11,705 bases of DNA, taken from positions 1-11,705 of the forward strand of contig CAMAUF010000031.1 of NCBI GenBank assembly GCA_945861295.1, read 5' to 3'. Every line of letters begins with the position of its first letter. Position 1 is the first letter of the stretch. Below the pieces are notes generated by a model. The model was not told where the DNA came from, did no database searches, and worked only from the letters and a program-made list of their open reading frames with translations. Origin of the DNA: a bacterium. GTDB lineage: Bacteria; Chloroflexota; Dehalococcoidia; Tepidiformales; Tepidiformaceae. The position numbers were made by a program, and so were the translations under genes. Shown here one piece after another: positions 6,079 to 11,020 of this stretch.

Positions 6079-6088
6079 GAGCAAGCCC

Positions 6089-6916
6089 GTGACCTCGCCC
6101 CAACCGATCGTCATCCCACCGCCGTCCCTTGATGACGTGCTCTACGAAAAGCGCGACGGCTTCGCCGTGATCACATTGAACCGGCCCGTCGTCCTCAACG
6201 CCATCAACTGGTCGATCTTGCGGCGGCTGGAAGTCGCGTTCGACCAGGCGGAAGGCGACGACAGCGTCCGCGTCGTCATCCTGACGGGCGCCGGCCGCGC
6301 CTTCTCCGCTGGCGGCGACATCCAGTCGACACCGCCTGAGGACGGGCTGCCCGTGCCGTCGGGCTTCGACCTCAACCTACGCATCTGGCGGATGGCCAAG
6401 CCGGTCATCGCGGCGGTGCGCGGCTACGCGGTCGGCCAGGGCCACGAACTTGCGGGCATATGCGACTTCACCATCGCGAGCGAGGATGCCGTCTTTGGCG
6501 AGCTCCAGATCCGCCACGGCTTCGGCCCGCCCGTGCTGATCACCCCGTACCTTGTCGGCCCGAAGCAAGCCAAGGAGTTGCTGCTCTTGGGAGAGCGCCT
6601 CAACGCGCAGGAGGCGCTTCGGCTGGGGCTGGTCAACCGCGTTGTCCCGGGCGACGAGCTCATGGCGGCGTCGGAAGCGATGGCCCGCAAACTGATCACG
6701 TTGCCCCAGGCGACGGTGCGGGCGAACAAGCTGCTGGTGAACCACGTCCACGAACTTGCGGGCTTCAACGAGGCGCTCCGCTACCGCGATGATCCCGTCT
6801 TGGGGCCGACTTCGGCCCTCCGTGGCGACGACACCGACCCGCACCTCAAGGTGCTGCGGGAACAGGGCTGGGAAGCCTTCCGCAAATCGCGCGACGCCAA
6901 CTACCGCGGCGAATGA
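6089..6916 (+). CDS. Enoyl-CoA hydratase/isomerase (crotonase) family protein
   Basis: The crotonase fold handles acyl-CoA thioesters using two backbone NH groups as an oxyanion hole. Here these lie in GRAFSAGGDI (69-78) and RGYAVGQGHELAGICDF (~111-127). Of the two acid residues of classical hydratases, the first matches Glu120 (GHEL). The second position is Gln140 in FGELQIRHG, where hydratases have PE, so water addition across a double bond may not be its reaction. GPPVLITPYLVGPKQAKELL and GERLNAQEALRLGLVNRVVP follow as usual. The 275-aa length fits the family. The start is GTG 6089, with GAGGAG (6076-6081) 7 nt upstream; the open frame continues farther back but without family similarity. 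Neighbours suggest degradation of a hydrophobic substrate. An isomerase, hydrolase or decarboxylase role is possible. Confidence 0.9.
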   Translation: MTSPQPIVIPPPSLDDVLYEKRDGFAVITLNRPVVLNAINWSILRRLEVAFDQAEGDDSVRVVILTGAGRAFSAGGDIQSTPPEDGLPVPSGFDLNLRIWRMAKPVIAAVRGYAVGQGHELAGICDFTIASEDAVFGELQIRHGFGPPVLITPYLVGPKQAKELLLLGERLNAQEALRLGLVNRVVPGDELMAASEAMARKLITLPQATVRANKLLVNHVHELAGFNEALRYRDDPVLGPTSALRGDDTDPHLKVLREQGWEAFRKSRDANYRGE

Positions 6917-6942
6917 CGGCTGTGGAGTCATGGGTGAGCGCC

Positions 6943-7446
6943 CTACGCGAGCGCTGCCTCACCCCTTCCCGCACGCTGACGGGCCGTATCGACCGCCCAA
7001 CGGTCGAGGCTTCGGCGGCTCACCCGCCTCGGCCTTTCAATGGTAGCGATCAAGTCGCCGCGTTCGATCGCGAGATACACTGCGGCCCGGCTCACGCCTC
7101 GCTCGCCAGCTACCATCTCCGCTGAGACGTAGCTGTCGTCGCAGGGATCCTGTCCCGGTTCGTCACCCAGCATCGGGCCCACGTCTCCGCTTAGGATCGA
7201 GAGCCGGTCACTGAAGTCTTTCGTGGCCCGGTAGAGCGGATGCCGAGCAACGATCAACGTCACCCGGCGGCCCTGCTCCAAGACCGGGTTCTCGTCGCTG
7301 AACATCAAACCTTCAAACTCGCGCCCGGGCATCCGGGACTTCCAGGCCGCGTAACAGAGATCGAAGAACACCCTCTCCACGTCGCTGAGCTGTCCCAGGT
7401 CGATGAGTTCCCGGTCGAGGGTTATGTAGCTTCCGCCCGTGTTCAT
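6943..7446 (-). CDS. Helix-turn-helix protein, second gene of a two-gene cassette
   Basis: The 167-aa product starts at ATG 7446 behind a strong ribosome-binding site, AAGGAG (7460-7455). Its C-terminal part, YVSAEMVAGERGVSRAAVYL then AIERGDLIA (~106-134), ending SRRSLDRW (143-150), is a MerR/excisionase-like helix-turn-helix with the usual small basic wing. The N-terminal ~95 residues (ELIDLGQLSDVERVFFDLCY and onward) resemble no domain I can name. The short upstream gene (7495-7818) is only 48 bp away on the same strand and shares its promoter, so the two form a cassette. The HTH protein is a good candidate to bind the three heptamer sites at 7859-7889 and control its own operon. Its stop lies 26 bp from that of the convergent enoyl-CoA hydratase gene. 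A toxin-antitoxin or defence role is speculation. Confidence 0.8.
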   Translation of the reverse strand: MNTGGSYITLDRELIDLGQLSDVERVFFDLCYAAWKSRMPGREFEGLMFSDENPVLEQGRRVTLIVARHPLYRATKDFSDRLSILSGDVGPMLGDEPGQDPCDDSYVSAEMVAGERGVSRAAVYLAIERGDLIATIERPRRVSRRSLDRWAVDTARQRAGRGEAALA

Positions 7447-7494
7447 GGCGCGATCTCCTTCTCTGGTCGATGGCCAGGCGTGCAACCAATCGTC

Positions 7495-7818
7495 CTACCC
7501 TCGGCCAGGGCCAAGCACGTCTGGAATGCCGGCGATCACGACCATCACCGCCTCCTGCCGAAACTCCACCCGCACCCAGTCGGCAAGGGCGATGAAGTCG
7601 CCGAGTGTGCGCCACGAACCGAAGGCAAGCATGTAGAGGCGCGAGCGGTCGGTGTGTACCCGGCCGTCCGGCCCTGCCCACGCCCCCTCGGACTCCGGCT
7701 GCCGCGTCCAACCGCCAGCGAGGGCAAGGAGGCGCGCTTCAAGCGCATCCCACTGACGGCGTTCGAACGGCTGGCCATCGTTGTCCTGGACTGGCACGAT
7801 GATCGTGGATTGGATCAA
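7495..7818 (-). CDS. Small conserved hypothetical protein, first gene of the HTH cassette
   Basis: I do not recognise a named family. The 107-aa soluble protein begins MIQSTIIVPVQDNDGQPFER and continues with ALEARLLALAGGWTRQPES. It then has GAWAGPDGRVHTDRSRLYML and ends near FRQEAVMVVIAGIPDVL. The alternation of strands and one amphipathic helix (~22-35) suggests a compact alpha/beta domain. The start is TTG 7818: an in-frame stop occurs 27 bases upstream and no ATG lies between. An AAGGAA (7837-7832) provides a somewhat distant ribosome-binding site. GTG at residue 8 is an alternative. It is co-transcribed with the HTH gene downstream (48-bp gap) from the promoter at 7845-7875. The pairing of a small partner with a DNA-binding protein recalls toxin-antitoxin layouts, but no catalytic motif is evident. 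Confidence 0.7.
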   Translation of the reverse strand: MIQSTIIVPVQDNDGQPFERRQWDALEARLLALAGGWTRQPESEGAWAGPDGRVHTDRSRLYMLAFGSWRTLGDFIALADWVRVEFRQEAVMVVIAGIPDVLGPGRG

Positions 7819-7844
7819 GGCGGCGATCCATTTCCTTCGGTTCT

Positions 7845-7875
7845 ATTCTAAGCGCCATGCTTGACCGTTTGTCAA
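7845..7875 (-). promoter_or_regulatory. Promoter of the HTH cassette
   Basis: On the - strand a perfect TTGACA (7875-7870) and TAGAAT (7850-7845) are separated by 19 bp. Transcription would start near 7838, giving a leader of about 20 nt before TTG 7818. The -35 lies inside the middle operator heptamer. Confidence 0.6.
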
Positions 7876-7889
7876 GCTGCCCGCTTGAC
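7859..7889 (-). promoter_or_regulatory. Three-half-site operator over the -35 of the HTH cassette
   Basis: The heptamer GCTTGAC appears at 7859-7865, its exact complement at 7871-7877, and GCTTGAC again at 7883-7889. All three are identical, alternate in orientation and are separated by exactly 5 bp (12-bp period). This is the layout of binding sites for a dimeric regulator with a third flanking half-site. The middle site contains most of the -35 hexamer, so binding should repress the cassette. The HTH protein of the same operon is the natural candidate ligand. Confidence 0.6.
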
Positions 7890-7962
7890 GTTTGGCCCGT
7901 TCGCAGAGGAGGAGGGCACGCTTGTCACCGGCGCCGCCACTACAAGGGACGCATGGCCGCCC

Positions 7963-8238
7963 TTACCCGCCCGCGACGGCAGGCACGATGCTGATCTCGT
8001 CGCCATCCTTCAACGGGGAGGCGAGCCCTTCCATGAAGCGGACATCCTCGCCGTTGATGTAGAGGTTGACGAAACGGCGGATGTCGCCGGCGTCATCGAG
8101 GATGCGCGCTCGCATGCCCGGGTGATTCGCCTCGAGATGCGTGATGCATTCGCCGAGCGTCCCCCCGGCGCCGGGGACGATGGATAGGTTGCCCGTCAAC
8201 CCGCGAAGCGGCTGCGGGACACGCACGTTAATTGCCAA
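7963..8238 (-). CDS. MoaD/ThiS-family sulfur-carrier protein
   Basis: The 91-aa product has the beta-grasp pattern of MoaD/ThiS proteins: MAINVRVPQPLRGLTG at the start, FVNLYINGEDVRF (~56-68), LKDGDEISIVPAVAGG at the end. The C-terminal Gly-Gly is the residue pair that is adenylated by an E1-like enzyme (MoeB/ThiF type) and converted to a thiocarboxylate that donates sulfur. No E1-like gene is in the window. The start is TTG 8238, with GGAG about 8 nt upstream, because the family begins exactly here; no ATG is near. It is the last gene of the SAM-riboswitch operon, 89 bp after the NIL gene. Its neighbours point to sulfur delivery for homocysteine or methionine rather than molybdopterin or thiamine. 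Another role as a small ubiquitin-like modifier is possible. Confidence 0.9.
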   Translation of the reverse strand: MAINVRVPQPLRGLTGNLSIVPGAGGTLGECITHLEANHPGMRARILDDAGDIRRFVNLYINGEDVRFMEGLASPLKDGDEISIVPAVAGG

Positions 8239-8327
8239 GTTGTTACTCCAGTTCGTATTGCAAGGCTAGCAGGGCCGCGCGGCTTTGAGGATGCGGCGAC
8301 GCCTGGATTGTGGGCAGGCGAGGGCCG

Positions 8328-8570
8328 CTAGCCTTCGACCACATCGCCCGAGACGGAGTCGACGCGGACGCCGCGCCCCTGCGCCCAGGCGAGGCCGCGT
8401 TCGATCTCGGCCGCTTCGCCTTCGAGTTCGAGGACGACCCAGCCCGTGTGTTCGTCGACATCCGCCATGCGGACATTCGTAATGACCGCGAACTCCTTGC
8501 CGAGCAAGTAGATCACGGGCTCCTTGATCAGGTCTTCGGGGAAGGTGAACCGCACGCGTCGCACAGCCAT
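8328..8570 (-). CDS. NIL-domain protein
   Basis: The 80-aa protein is a stand-alone NIL domain, the ferredoxin-like domain found at the C-terminus of the methionine ABC-transporter ATPase MetN, where it binds methionine and gives feedback control. Conserved features are VRFTFPEDLIKEPVIYLLGKEF (~5-26, two overlapping blocks), NVRMADVDEHTGWVVLELEG (32-51) and GVRVDSV (67-73). NIL domains also accompany archaeal homocysteine-synthesis proteins. ATG 8570 overlaps the stop codon of the upstream threonine-synthase-like gene by one base (TAATG), so translation is coupled and the two proteins probably act together. A longer open frame continues upstream on the same strand but is only the antisense-phase shadow of that gene. 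A methionine-sensing or scaffolding role is my inference. Confidence 0.88.
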   Translation of the reverse strand: MAVRRVRFTFPEDLIKEPVIYLLGKEFAVITNVRMADVDEHTGWVVLELEGEAAEIERGLAWAQGRGVRVDSVSGDVVEG

Positions 8571-9820
8571 TAGTGAGCCGCCTCCAATGAGCGGTAGGAT
8601 GCATAGGCCGCCGTAAAGCTCTCGACGGTGGGGTCGATGACGAGGGCCGGATCGAGCGCTTCGGCGACCGCTTCGAGCGTCTTGAAGCCGGCCCCCGTGA
8701 GGAACGCGACCACCGACTCGTCGGGGTCGATTGTACCGCGTTCGGCGAGCTGTTTGAGCGACGCGACGGTGACGCCGCCCGCTGTTTCGGCGAAGATGCC
8801 TTCCGTCTCGGCGAGGAGCTTCATCCCGGCCACGATTTCGGGGTCCGAGACGTTGCCGCAGCCACCCTTCGTGTCCCGTAGCTGGCAAAGCGCGTAGTAG
8901 CCGTCGGCCGGGTTGCCGATGGCGAGCGACTTGGCGATCGTCTTCGGCTTCTGTGGGCGGAAGTTCATCGAGCCTTCCTCCCAGGCGGTCGCGACCGGCG
9001 AGCAGCCCGTCGCCTGTGCGCCGCTCATCCGGGTACGGGGGGCGTCGATCAGGCCCACCTTGGCAAACTCTTCGAGGCCCTTGCGGATTTTGACGAAGAG
9101 CGAACCGCTGGCGATCGGGACGACGCAATGGTCGGGCGCGCGCCAACCGAGCTGCTCGGCGACTTCGAAGCCGAGCGTCTTCGAGCCCTCCGCGTAATAC
9201 GGCCGGATGTTGACGTTCACGAAAGCCCACTCTTCGTGGACGCTGACCAGTTCAGCGCAAAGCCGGTTGACGGCGTCGTAGTTGCCCCGGACCTTCACGA
9301 GCGTCGGGCCATAGATGCTGGACCCGATCACCTTGCCCGATTCAAGGTCGTCCGGGATGAAGACGACAGCCTCCATGCCGGCGGCGGCGGCGTGGGCCGA
9401 GACGCTATTGGCGAGGTTGCCGGTACTGGCGCAGGCGAGCTTCGTGAAGCCCATCTCTCGCGCCCTCGAACTGGCGATGGCGACGACTCGGTCCTTGAAC
9501 GACCAGCTCGGGTTCATGGTGTCGTTCTTGAGGTAAAGGTTGTTGAGGCCGAGCGCCTTGCCGAGGTTCTTCGCCCGGATGAGGGGCGTATAGCCCGCGC
9601 CGATGTCGACTGCGGTCTCGGCCTCAACTGGAAGGAAGTCCTTGTAGCGAAAGAGGCTGGCGGGGCCGGCGGCGATCCGCTCGCGGCTGACAACCTTCTT
9701 GATCGCGTCGTAGTCGTAGGCGACTTCGACGGGGCCGAAGCAGAATTCGCAGACGTGGAACGGGCCGAGCGCGTACTCTCGCCCGCACTCGCGGCAACGG
9801 AGACAGGTGGCGAAACTCAT
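8570..9820 (-). CDS. thrC: Threonine synthase-family PLP enzyme under SAM-riboswitch control
   Basis: Fold-type II PLP enzyme of 416 aa. Threonine synthase turns O-phosphohomoserine into threonine. The N-terminus has a zinc-ribbon-like set Cys9, Cys12, Cys24, Cys27. The PLP lysine is Lys109 in MNPSWSFKDRVV, and the phosphate-binding loop is ASTGNLANS (131-139). Further landmarks are NVNIRPYYAEGSKTLGFEV (202-220), PIASGS (235-240), GAQATGCSP (267-275), KSLAIGNPADG (297-307), EGIFAETAGG (340-349) and LTGAGFKTL (374-382). The usual PTGSFKDRG around the lysine is PSWSFKDRV, a variant form. The start ATG 9820 has GGGAG (9832-9828) 7 nt upstream. The gene heads an operon with NIL and MoaD genes and follows a SAM-I riboswitch about 200 nt upstream. 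That context fits homocysteine synthesis better than threonine synthesis, so the thrC name reflects homology only. Confidence 0.9.
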   Translation of the reverse strand: MSFATCLRCRECGREYALGPFHVCEFCFGPVEVAYDYDAIKKVVSRERIAAGPASLFRYKDFLPVEAETAVDIGAGYTPLIRAKNLGKALGLNNLYLKNDTMNPSWSFKDRVVAIASSRAREMGFTKLACASTGNLANSVSAHAAAAGMEAVVFIPDDLESGKVIGSSIYGPTLVKVRGNYDAVNRLCAELVSVHEEWAFVNVNIRPYYAEGSKTLGFEVAEQLGWRAPDHCVVPIASGSLFVKIRKGLEEFAKVGLIDAPRTRMSGAQATGCSPVATAWEEGSMNFRPQKPKTIAKSLAIGNPADGYYALCQLRDTKGGCGNVSDPEIVAGMKLLAETEGIFAETAGGVTVASLKQLAERGTIDPDESVVAFLTGAGFKTLEAVAEALDPALVIDPTVESFTAAYASYRSLEAAH

Positions 9821-9837
9821 GAGGGTGCTCCCGACAC

Positions 9838-9857
9838 GCCGGGCAGAGAGGCCCGGC
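9838..9857 (-). promoter_or_regulatory. Hairpin next to the thrC-like ribosome-binding site
   Basis: GCCGGGC and GCCCGGC form a perfect 7-bp stem with a 6-nt loop, five bases from GGGAG (9832-9828). Its 3' strand contains CCCG (9843-9840), which could instead pair with CGGG (9833-9830) and hide the ribosome-binding site. The two structures exclude each other. Confidence 0.4.
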
Positions 9858-9921
9858 TAGAACGGCGCCCCCGCCGCGACTGAGCGCGGTCCGGGCGCGG
9901 ACGGGTGGGATGGTAGGAAAC

Positions 9922-9938
9922 GCCCTCCGACGAGGGGC
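9922..9938 (-). terminator. Hairpin overlapping the stop codon of the leader ORF, possible attenuator
   Basis: On the - strand CCCTC and GAGGG pair around GTCG, extended by one G-C pair across a bulged C, and GTTTCCT follows. The stem begins at the last base of the leader ORF stop codon, so a ribosome pausing there would prevent it from forming. The T-run is weak, so intrinsic termination is uncertain. Confidence 0.4.
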
Positions 9939-9973
9939 TAACGCATCACCATACGGCCCAACGAGGAAACCAT
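9938..9973 (-). CDS. Leader peptide (upstream ORF) with three Met codons
   Basis: ATG 9973 begins an 11-codon ORF, MVSSLGRMVMR, ending in TAG. A strong ribosome-binding site GAGGAG (9985-9980) lies 6 nt upstream, better than that of the main gene. It lies between the SAM aptamer and the thrC-like gene, and Met codons occupy positions 1, 8 and 10, close to the stop and to the hairpin at 9938-9922. This matches the logic of leader-peptide attenuation, in which scarce charged tRNA stalls the ribosome, but only two internal Met codons are present, so the amino-acid link is tentative. It may instead act by its translation alone. Confidence 0.5.
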   Translation of the reverse strand: MVSSLGRMVMR

Positions 9974-10021
9974 GTGCTGCTCCTCAATCCGCGTGTGGGC
10001 CGTCGAACCGTCGAGCGTAGT

Positions 10022-10137
10022 CGCTCTCATCTCCCCTTCCGAAGAAGGGCCGGAATTGGCACCTTAACCACCATCGGCGGCCAGGTTGCCCGGGGCATCG
10101 TCGGGCCGGTAACCCTTCGCCCCATCTCGATAAGCGC
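10022..10137 (-). promoter_or_regulatory. SAM-I (S-box) riboswitch
   Basis: Reading the - strand from 10136, the sequence has the S-box landmarks in order. CGCTTATC (10136-10129) is the 5' strand of P1. GAGATGGGGCGAAGGG follows as the P2/kink-turn side, and then GGCCC and CGGGCAACC. TTAAGGTGCCAATTCC is the P3-to-P4 junction, CCCTTC-TTCG-GAAGGG is a perfect P4 stem-loop (10049-10034), and GGAGATGAGAGCG closes P1. S-boxes bind S-adenosylmethionine and usually switch genes off when it is abundant. The 3' P1 strand can alternatively pair with the following GAGCG/CGCTC hairpin (10013-10026), a plausible expression platform. Its position shows that the downstream operon belongs to methionine or SAM metabolism. 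Confidence 0.95.
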
Positions 10138-10167
10138 GGCCACGTGCGCGGGAATGTAGCCTTTATG

Positions 10168-10195
10168 GTAGCGCACGGGCGGGAGGTGGCGCTAC
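10168..10195 (-). terminator. Inverted repeat, possible terminator of the upstream small-protein operon
   Basis: GTAGCGC (10168-10174) and GCGCTAC (10189-10195) form a 7-bp stem with a 14-nt loop, extendable by TGG/CCA across a 2-nt bulge. It lies between the stop of the 71-aa gene (10215) and the SAM riboswitch. There is no T-run, so termination is uncertain. Confidence 0.4.
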
Positions 10196-10214
10196 TGCCA
10201 GAGAAGCCTCGTCG

Positions 10215-10430
10215 CTAACCCTTGGGCCGTTTGGCGGCCCGGCGGTGTTTGGTTTTTGCCTCGAAGCGCTGCCAGGCCTCGTCGTGGGCTTCGCGGGCGC
10301 CCTGACGGCCCGCGTCGAGGACATCCTTCGCGGTGTCGCCGATGCCGAGAGCGATGGCACGCACCCAGCCGAGGACGCCGCCTTCTTCAGGCCGCGGCGG
10401 AATGGGACGGCGCTCTTCGGGGCTGCTCAC
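10215..10430 (-). CDS. Small basic hypothetical protein, overlapping the membrane-protein gene
   Basis: The 71-aa product starts at GTG 10430, which overlaps the stop of the upstream gene in the sequence GTGA, so translation is coupled. The N-terminus is Pro/Glu rich (EERRPIPPRPEE). Residues ~19-59 form a likely amphipathic helix (GWVRAIALGIGDTAKDVLDA then GRQGAREAHDEAW). The end is strongly basic (KTKHRRAAKRPKG). No membrane segment is certain, but the helix could lie on a membrane. I recognise no family beyond a loose likeness to small helical proteins co-encoded with two-segment membrane proteins in Chloroflexota. The overlap with the membrane protein is the best evidence that it is real and acts with it. 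Confidence 0.65.
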   Translation of the reverse strand: MSSPEERRPIPPRPEEGGVLGWVRAIALGIGDTAKDVLDAGRQGAREAHDEAWQRFEAKTKHRRAAKRPKG

Positions 10431-10888
10431 CGCTTCTTCCCCTGCTTCCGGCCGCGAACCCGCCCGCCGAGGCCCGTGACGGCGCCCAGGCCGGTCCGCA
10501 CGCCCTTGACGACGGAGTAGGCGCGGATGAGCGGCGAGACGACCGTTTCGCCGGCGAACTCCGTCGTCCCGCGGACGTTGTCGAGCGACGCCTTCAGCGA
10601 ATCGACGGCGGGCGCGACGTTGTTTTCGAGCAGCCGCTTCATCGAAAAGACGAGGAAGACAAGGAGGGCGAGCAGGATCAGGAAGAGGAGGCCCGACAAG
10701 AACCAGAACAGCGTCGAGAAGATGATGGCGATATCGCGCCATTCCTCCCAGCTATCGGGCAGTTGCCACGAGTGGTGGGTCGGGATCGGCCAGATATCGC
10801 CGCCGAAGTAGGCGACGGTGACCGAGAGCGAGATGTAAAAGAGCGCGAGGACGATGGCGCCGCCGCCGAAAAACGCAACTGCACGCAT
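10427..10888 (-). CDS. Two-segment membrane protein of unknown function
   Basis: The 153-aa product begins at ATG 10888 behind an ideal AGGAGG (10901-10896) with 7-nt spacing. Two membrane segments are clear: residues ~5-28 (GGGAIVLALFYISLSVTVAY) and ~53-82 (IAIIFSTLFWFLSGLLFLIL onward). Between them is a Trp-rich loop, probably outside. After the second segment comes a ~70-residue cytoplasmic tail with a helical region (APAVDSLKASLDNVRGTTEF, then VVSPLIRAYSVVKGVR) and a basic end (RVRGRKQGKKR). The tail recalls DUF948/YtxH-like envelope proteins, but I would not assign it. It is followed by the 71-aa gene with a 4-base overlap. A promoter candidate lies at 10910-10939. Confidence 0.85.
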   Translation of the reverse strand: MRAVAFFGGGAIVLALFYISLSVTVAYFGGDIWPIPTHHSWQLPDSWEEWRDIAIIFSTLFWFLSGLLFLILLALLVFLVFSMKRLLENNVAPAVDSLKASLDNVRGTTEFAGETVVSPLIRAYSVVKGVRTGLGAVTGLGGRVRGRKQGKKR

Positions 10889-10909
10889 GCGCCAGCCTCC
10901 TGTCTCGCG

Positions 10910-10939
10910 ATGCTACTGGGGCCGGGCCGCCAGAGGCAA
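10910..10939 (-). promoter_or_regulatory. Candidate promoter of the two-segment membrane protein
   Basis: On the - strand TTGCCT (10939-10934) and TAGCAT (10915-10910) are 18 bp apart, each partly matching consensus. Transcription would start just upstream of the AGGAGG ribosome-binding site. The rest of 10889-11020 shows nothing further that I can name. Confidence 0.4.
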
Positions 10940-11020
10940 TATTTCAGGCGATCCCGAGGCTGATCCTGCACTGGGTACGCTCGCACCCATCCAGTCCGAC
11001 TGGCCCGACCAGGGATGCCG

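Larger units (their letters stand above)
9821..10021 (-). other. Long structured mRNA leader between the SAM aptamer and the thrC-like gene
   Basis: About 200 nt without a conventional gene. From 5' to 3' on the - strand it holds a hairpin sharing the aptamer's 3' P1 strand (10026-10013), the Met-containing upstream ORF (9973-9938), and a hairpin at its stop (9938-9922). Next is a nested GC-rich stem (GCGCCC at 9865-9870 with GGGCGC at 9893-9898, and CCGCG at 9874-9878 with CGCGG at 9885-9889). Last is a 7-bp hairpin close to the ribosome-binding site. This layout suggests control at both transcription and translation. Confidence 0.6.

Noticed and set aside
7240..7851. 203-codon + strand frame across the HTH cassette
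   Set aside because: The - strand genes have ribosome-binding sites, an HTH motif and a promoter; the + frame has none.
8571..9230. Upstream extension of the NIL-domain frame on the - strand
   Set aside because: Only the last 80 codons (8328-8570) look like protein; the rest is an Arg-rich out-of-phase reading of the thrC-like gene.
9128..9883. 251-codon + strand frame opposite the thrC-like gene
   Set aside because: Compositional shadow; the - strand shows the PLP lysine motif and other conserved blocks.
9821..10021. Threonine-type attenuator or T-box for the thrC-like gene
   Set aside because: No run of Thr or Ile codons and no T-box sequence; the regulatory RNA is instead a clear SAM-I aptamer.
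10256..10963. 235-codon + strand frame across the two small membrane-associated genes
   Set aside because: Low-complexity Arg/Glu/Asp reading; the - strand has AGGAGG, membrane segments and a coupled overlap.
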